From an uncultured Clostridia bacterium (GTDB lineage Bacteria > Bacillota > Clostridia > TANB77 > CAG-508), in contig CAKPKU010000074.1 of the NCBI GenBank assembly GCA_934167365.1, positions 1 through 7,366 of the forward strand: DNA of 7,366 nucleotides, read 5' to 3'. The position numbers and the translations under genes were made by a program. Shown here in pieces: positions 6,427 to 7,366 of the stretch. Every line of letters starts with the position of its first letter. Position 1 is the stretch's first letter. The notes under the pieces were generated by a model. That model had not been told where the DNA came from. It did no database searches and saw nothing but the letters and a program-made list of their open reading frames with translations.

Positions 6427-6867
6427 TTATATTACAAATAAAACATTAAAAATTTTCTTGCAATAATTACAAATATCATCTAATGAATATTCTGAACTCC
6501 CATTAAAATATCTCAAAACATGATTAATAACTCCATCAGTATAAAATGAAATATCAAATTTTAAAGATTTGGATTTTGCCAGTTGAGGATTATTAATTAA
6601 AAAATTATATAATTTATCTAATATAAAATTATTTAACTTTTCTAGAAACATTAGAGGCTCTTTAGAAGAAAGAAGCAATATATAAATTTCTTCATTCTTT
6701 TTTAGATAGTCTATTATATTATCTAAATATTTATATAAATCATTAATAGATTTTAAATTAAAATTATTTTCAAATAGAACCTGAATTACTTCAGATTCAA
6801 ACTCCTCGGCAACATCATATATACTATCATAATGGTTATAAAATGTGCCACGATTTATATCAGCTAA
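6427..6867 (-). pseudogene. TetR-family regulator, N-terminus deleted
   Basis: Reading the minus strand, the frame is open from about 6879 to the stop at 6427 and gives roughly 146 residues of a TetR/AcrR repressor. It begins in the helix-turn-helix: LADINRGTFYNHYDSIYDV (6867 down to 6811) is the classic recognition helix and following turn (INRGTFYNHY). The rest is a helical ligand-binding domain ending KFDISFYTDGVINHVLRYF and a short tail. About 45 residues that should hold the first helices of the DNA-binding domain are missing, and the frame meets a stop at 6880-6882. No ATG, GTG or TTG occurs in frame upstream of a TTG at 6676-6678, and starting there would leave 83 residues with no DNA-binding part. 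It is therefore a remnant. TetR proteins usually repress a neighbouring divergent operon, here probably the transporter whose end lies next door. Confidence 0.85.
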
Positions 6868-7153
6868 AGTTCTAGGATTTTACGATAATGAAACAACAAT
6901 GTATATTTATAGAGAAACAATATTTTTATCAGCACTTGGAATAATAGCAGGTTGGATAATTGGAATACTACTTCACTCATATATTTTGAATGTAGTATCA
7001 CCAGAACAAGTAATGTTCAATCCAACAATATGGATAGGTTCATACATCATTCAATTTATTGTTATAACTGTGGTTACATTTGTATTAAAGTATTACATTA
7101 ATAGTAAATTAAAGAATATAGATATGTTAGAAGCATTAAAATCTGTTGATTAG
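6863..7153 (+). pseudogene. FtsX-type ABC transporter permease, C-terminal fragment
   Basis: About 96 residues that match the end of an FtsX-like permease of an ABC exporter: KVLGFYDNE, then YIYRE, a membrane helix (IFLSALGIIAGWIIGILL), a second helix (SYIIQFIVITVVTFVLKYY) and the typical ending NIDMLEALKSVD. In intact clostridial permeases, KVLGFYDNE is normally preceded by residues such as REIATI and many hundreds more. Here the six codons before it (6845-6862) are just the other strand of the tetR remnant. The only start in frame is a GTG at 6845 with no ribosome binding site. The natural C-terminus and a downstream terminator are intact, so the break affects only the 5' side. I expect no functional product. 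The substrate of the lost transporter cannot be told. Confidence 0.85.
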
Positions 7154-7162
7154 TAAATATCG

Positions 7163-7200
7163 AAAAGAAATATGTACATTAAAAATGACATATTTCTTTT
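7163..7200 (+). terminator. Terminator after the permease remnant
   Basis: AAAAGAAATATGT (7163-7175) pairs perfectly with ACATATTTCTTTT (7188-7200) around a 12-base loop, 10 bases after the stop codon. The T residues sit at the end of the stem itself, so it can work on either strand. It is the original 3' end of the lost transporter operon. Confidence 0.65.
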
Positions 7201-7366
7201 AAAATTTATACAATAAAAAACTATATATAAGTATAAATTTAATTGATGGTAAAATAAAATTATGTATTTTTTATATTATTTCTTACTATATAAAAAAATT
7301 CATTCCAAAATATTGCAAACAAAATTATTGGGAAATTTTCAAAGATGAATAATTTAACGTGAACAT
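7201..7366. other. AT-rich tail of the window with partial hairpin arm
   Basis: No coding frame of note. The last 18 bases (7349-7366) share 15 with 4992-5009, the left arm and approach of the terminator upstream of ogt: ATAATTTAACG is identical and the rest differs at three positions. The window stops before a right arm could be seen, so a second copy of that terminator is only suggested. Confidence 0.35.

Noticed and set aside
6845..7153. A 102-residue protein starting GTG at 6845 as a genuine small membrane protein
   Set aside because: The first residues come from the opposite strand of the tetR remnant, there is no ribosome binding site, and the rest is the tail of a larger permease.

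Overview
The window comes from a very AT-rich, low-GC Gram-positive bacterium, most likely Clostridium or a close relative. The grounds are A/T-dominated codon use, strong GGAGG-type ribosome binding sites, AT-rich hairpin terminators, a tRNA gene that encodes its own CCA, and protein styles (a Clostridium-type Ogt, and remnants of a TetR regulator and an FtsX-type permease) familiar from Clostridia. The species cannot be named from the sequence alone.

Layout from left to right. Positions 1-293 hold no gene, but contain the terminator of a gene left of the window, two short palindromes and two more hairpins. Positions 294-1460 carry two closely spaced plus-strand genes: a transglutaminase-like protein of unknown role and a flavin reductase-family FMN protein. 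They end at an AT-only 22-bp hairpin. A stand-alone tRNA-Leu(CAA) follows at 1732-1818 with its own promoter and terminator. Positions 2154-4766 encode a complete MgtA-type P-type ATPase (magnesium uptake), with no recognisable M-box riboswitch in front of it. After 230 bases of AT-rich spacer and a GC-rich terminator come two DNA alkylation repair genes: ogt (direct removal of O6-methylguanine damage) at 5123-5662 and tag (3-methyladenine DNA glycosylase I) at 5782-6330. They repair different lesions made by the same alkylating agents. A hairpin terminator that works in both directions separates tag from the convergent material on its right.

The most unusual spot is near 6865. A minus-strand TetR-family regulator, cut off inside its DNA-binding helix-turn-helix, is joined directly to the C-terminal end of a plus-strand FtsX-type ABC transporter permease. 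The simplest reading is that a tetR gene and a divergent ABC transporter operon were collapsed by one internal deletion. Loss of both gene starts, and of whatever lay between, leaves two back-to-back pseudogenes. The window ends with a terminator for the permease remnant, some AT-rich sequence, and what looks like the left arm of a second copy of the terminator seen upstream of ogt.

The rest is ordinary chromosomal housekeeping and accessory content. I found no CRISPR array, insertion sequence, phage gene, toxin-antitoxin pair or clearly new system. The two coding starts at 882 and 2154 were chosen downstream of the longest possible ORFs, because that is where the ribosome binding sites point.
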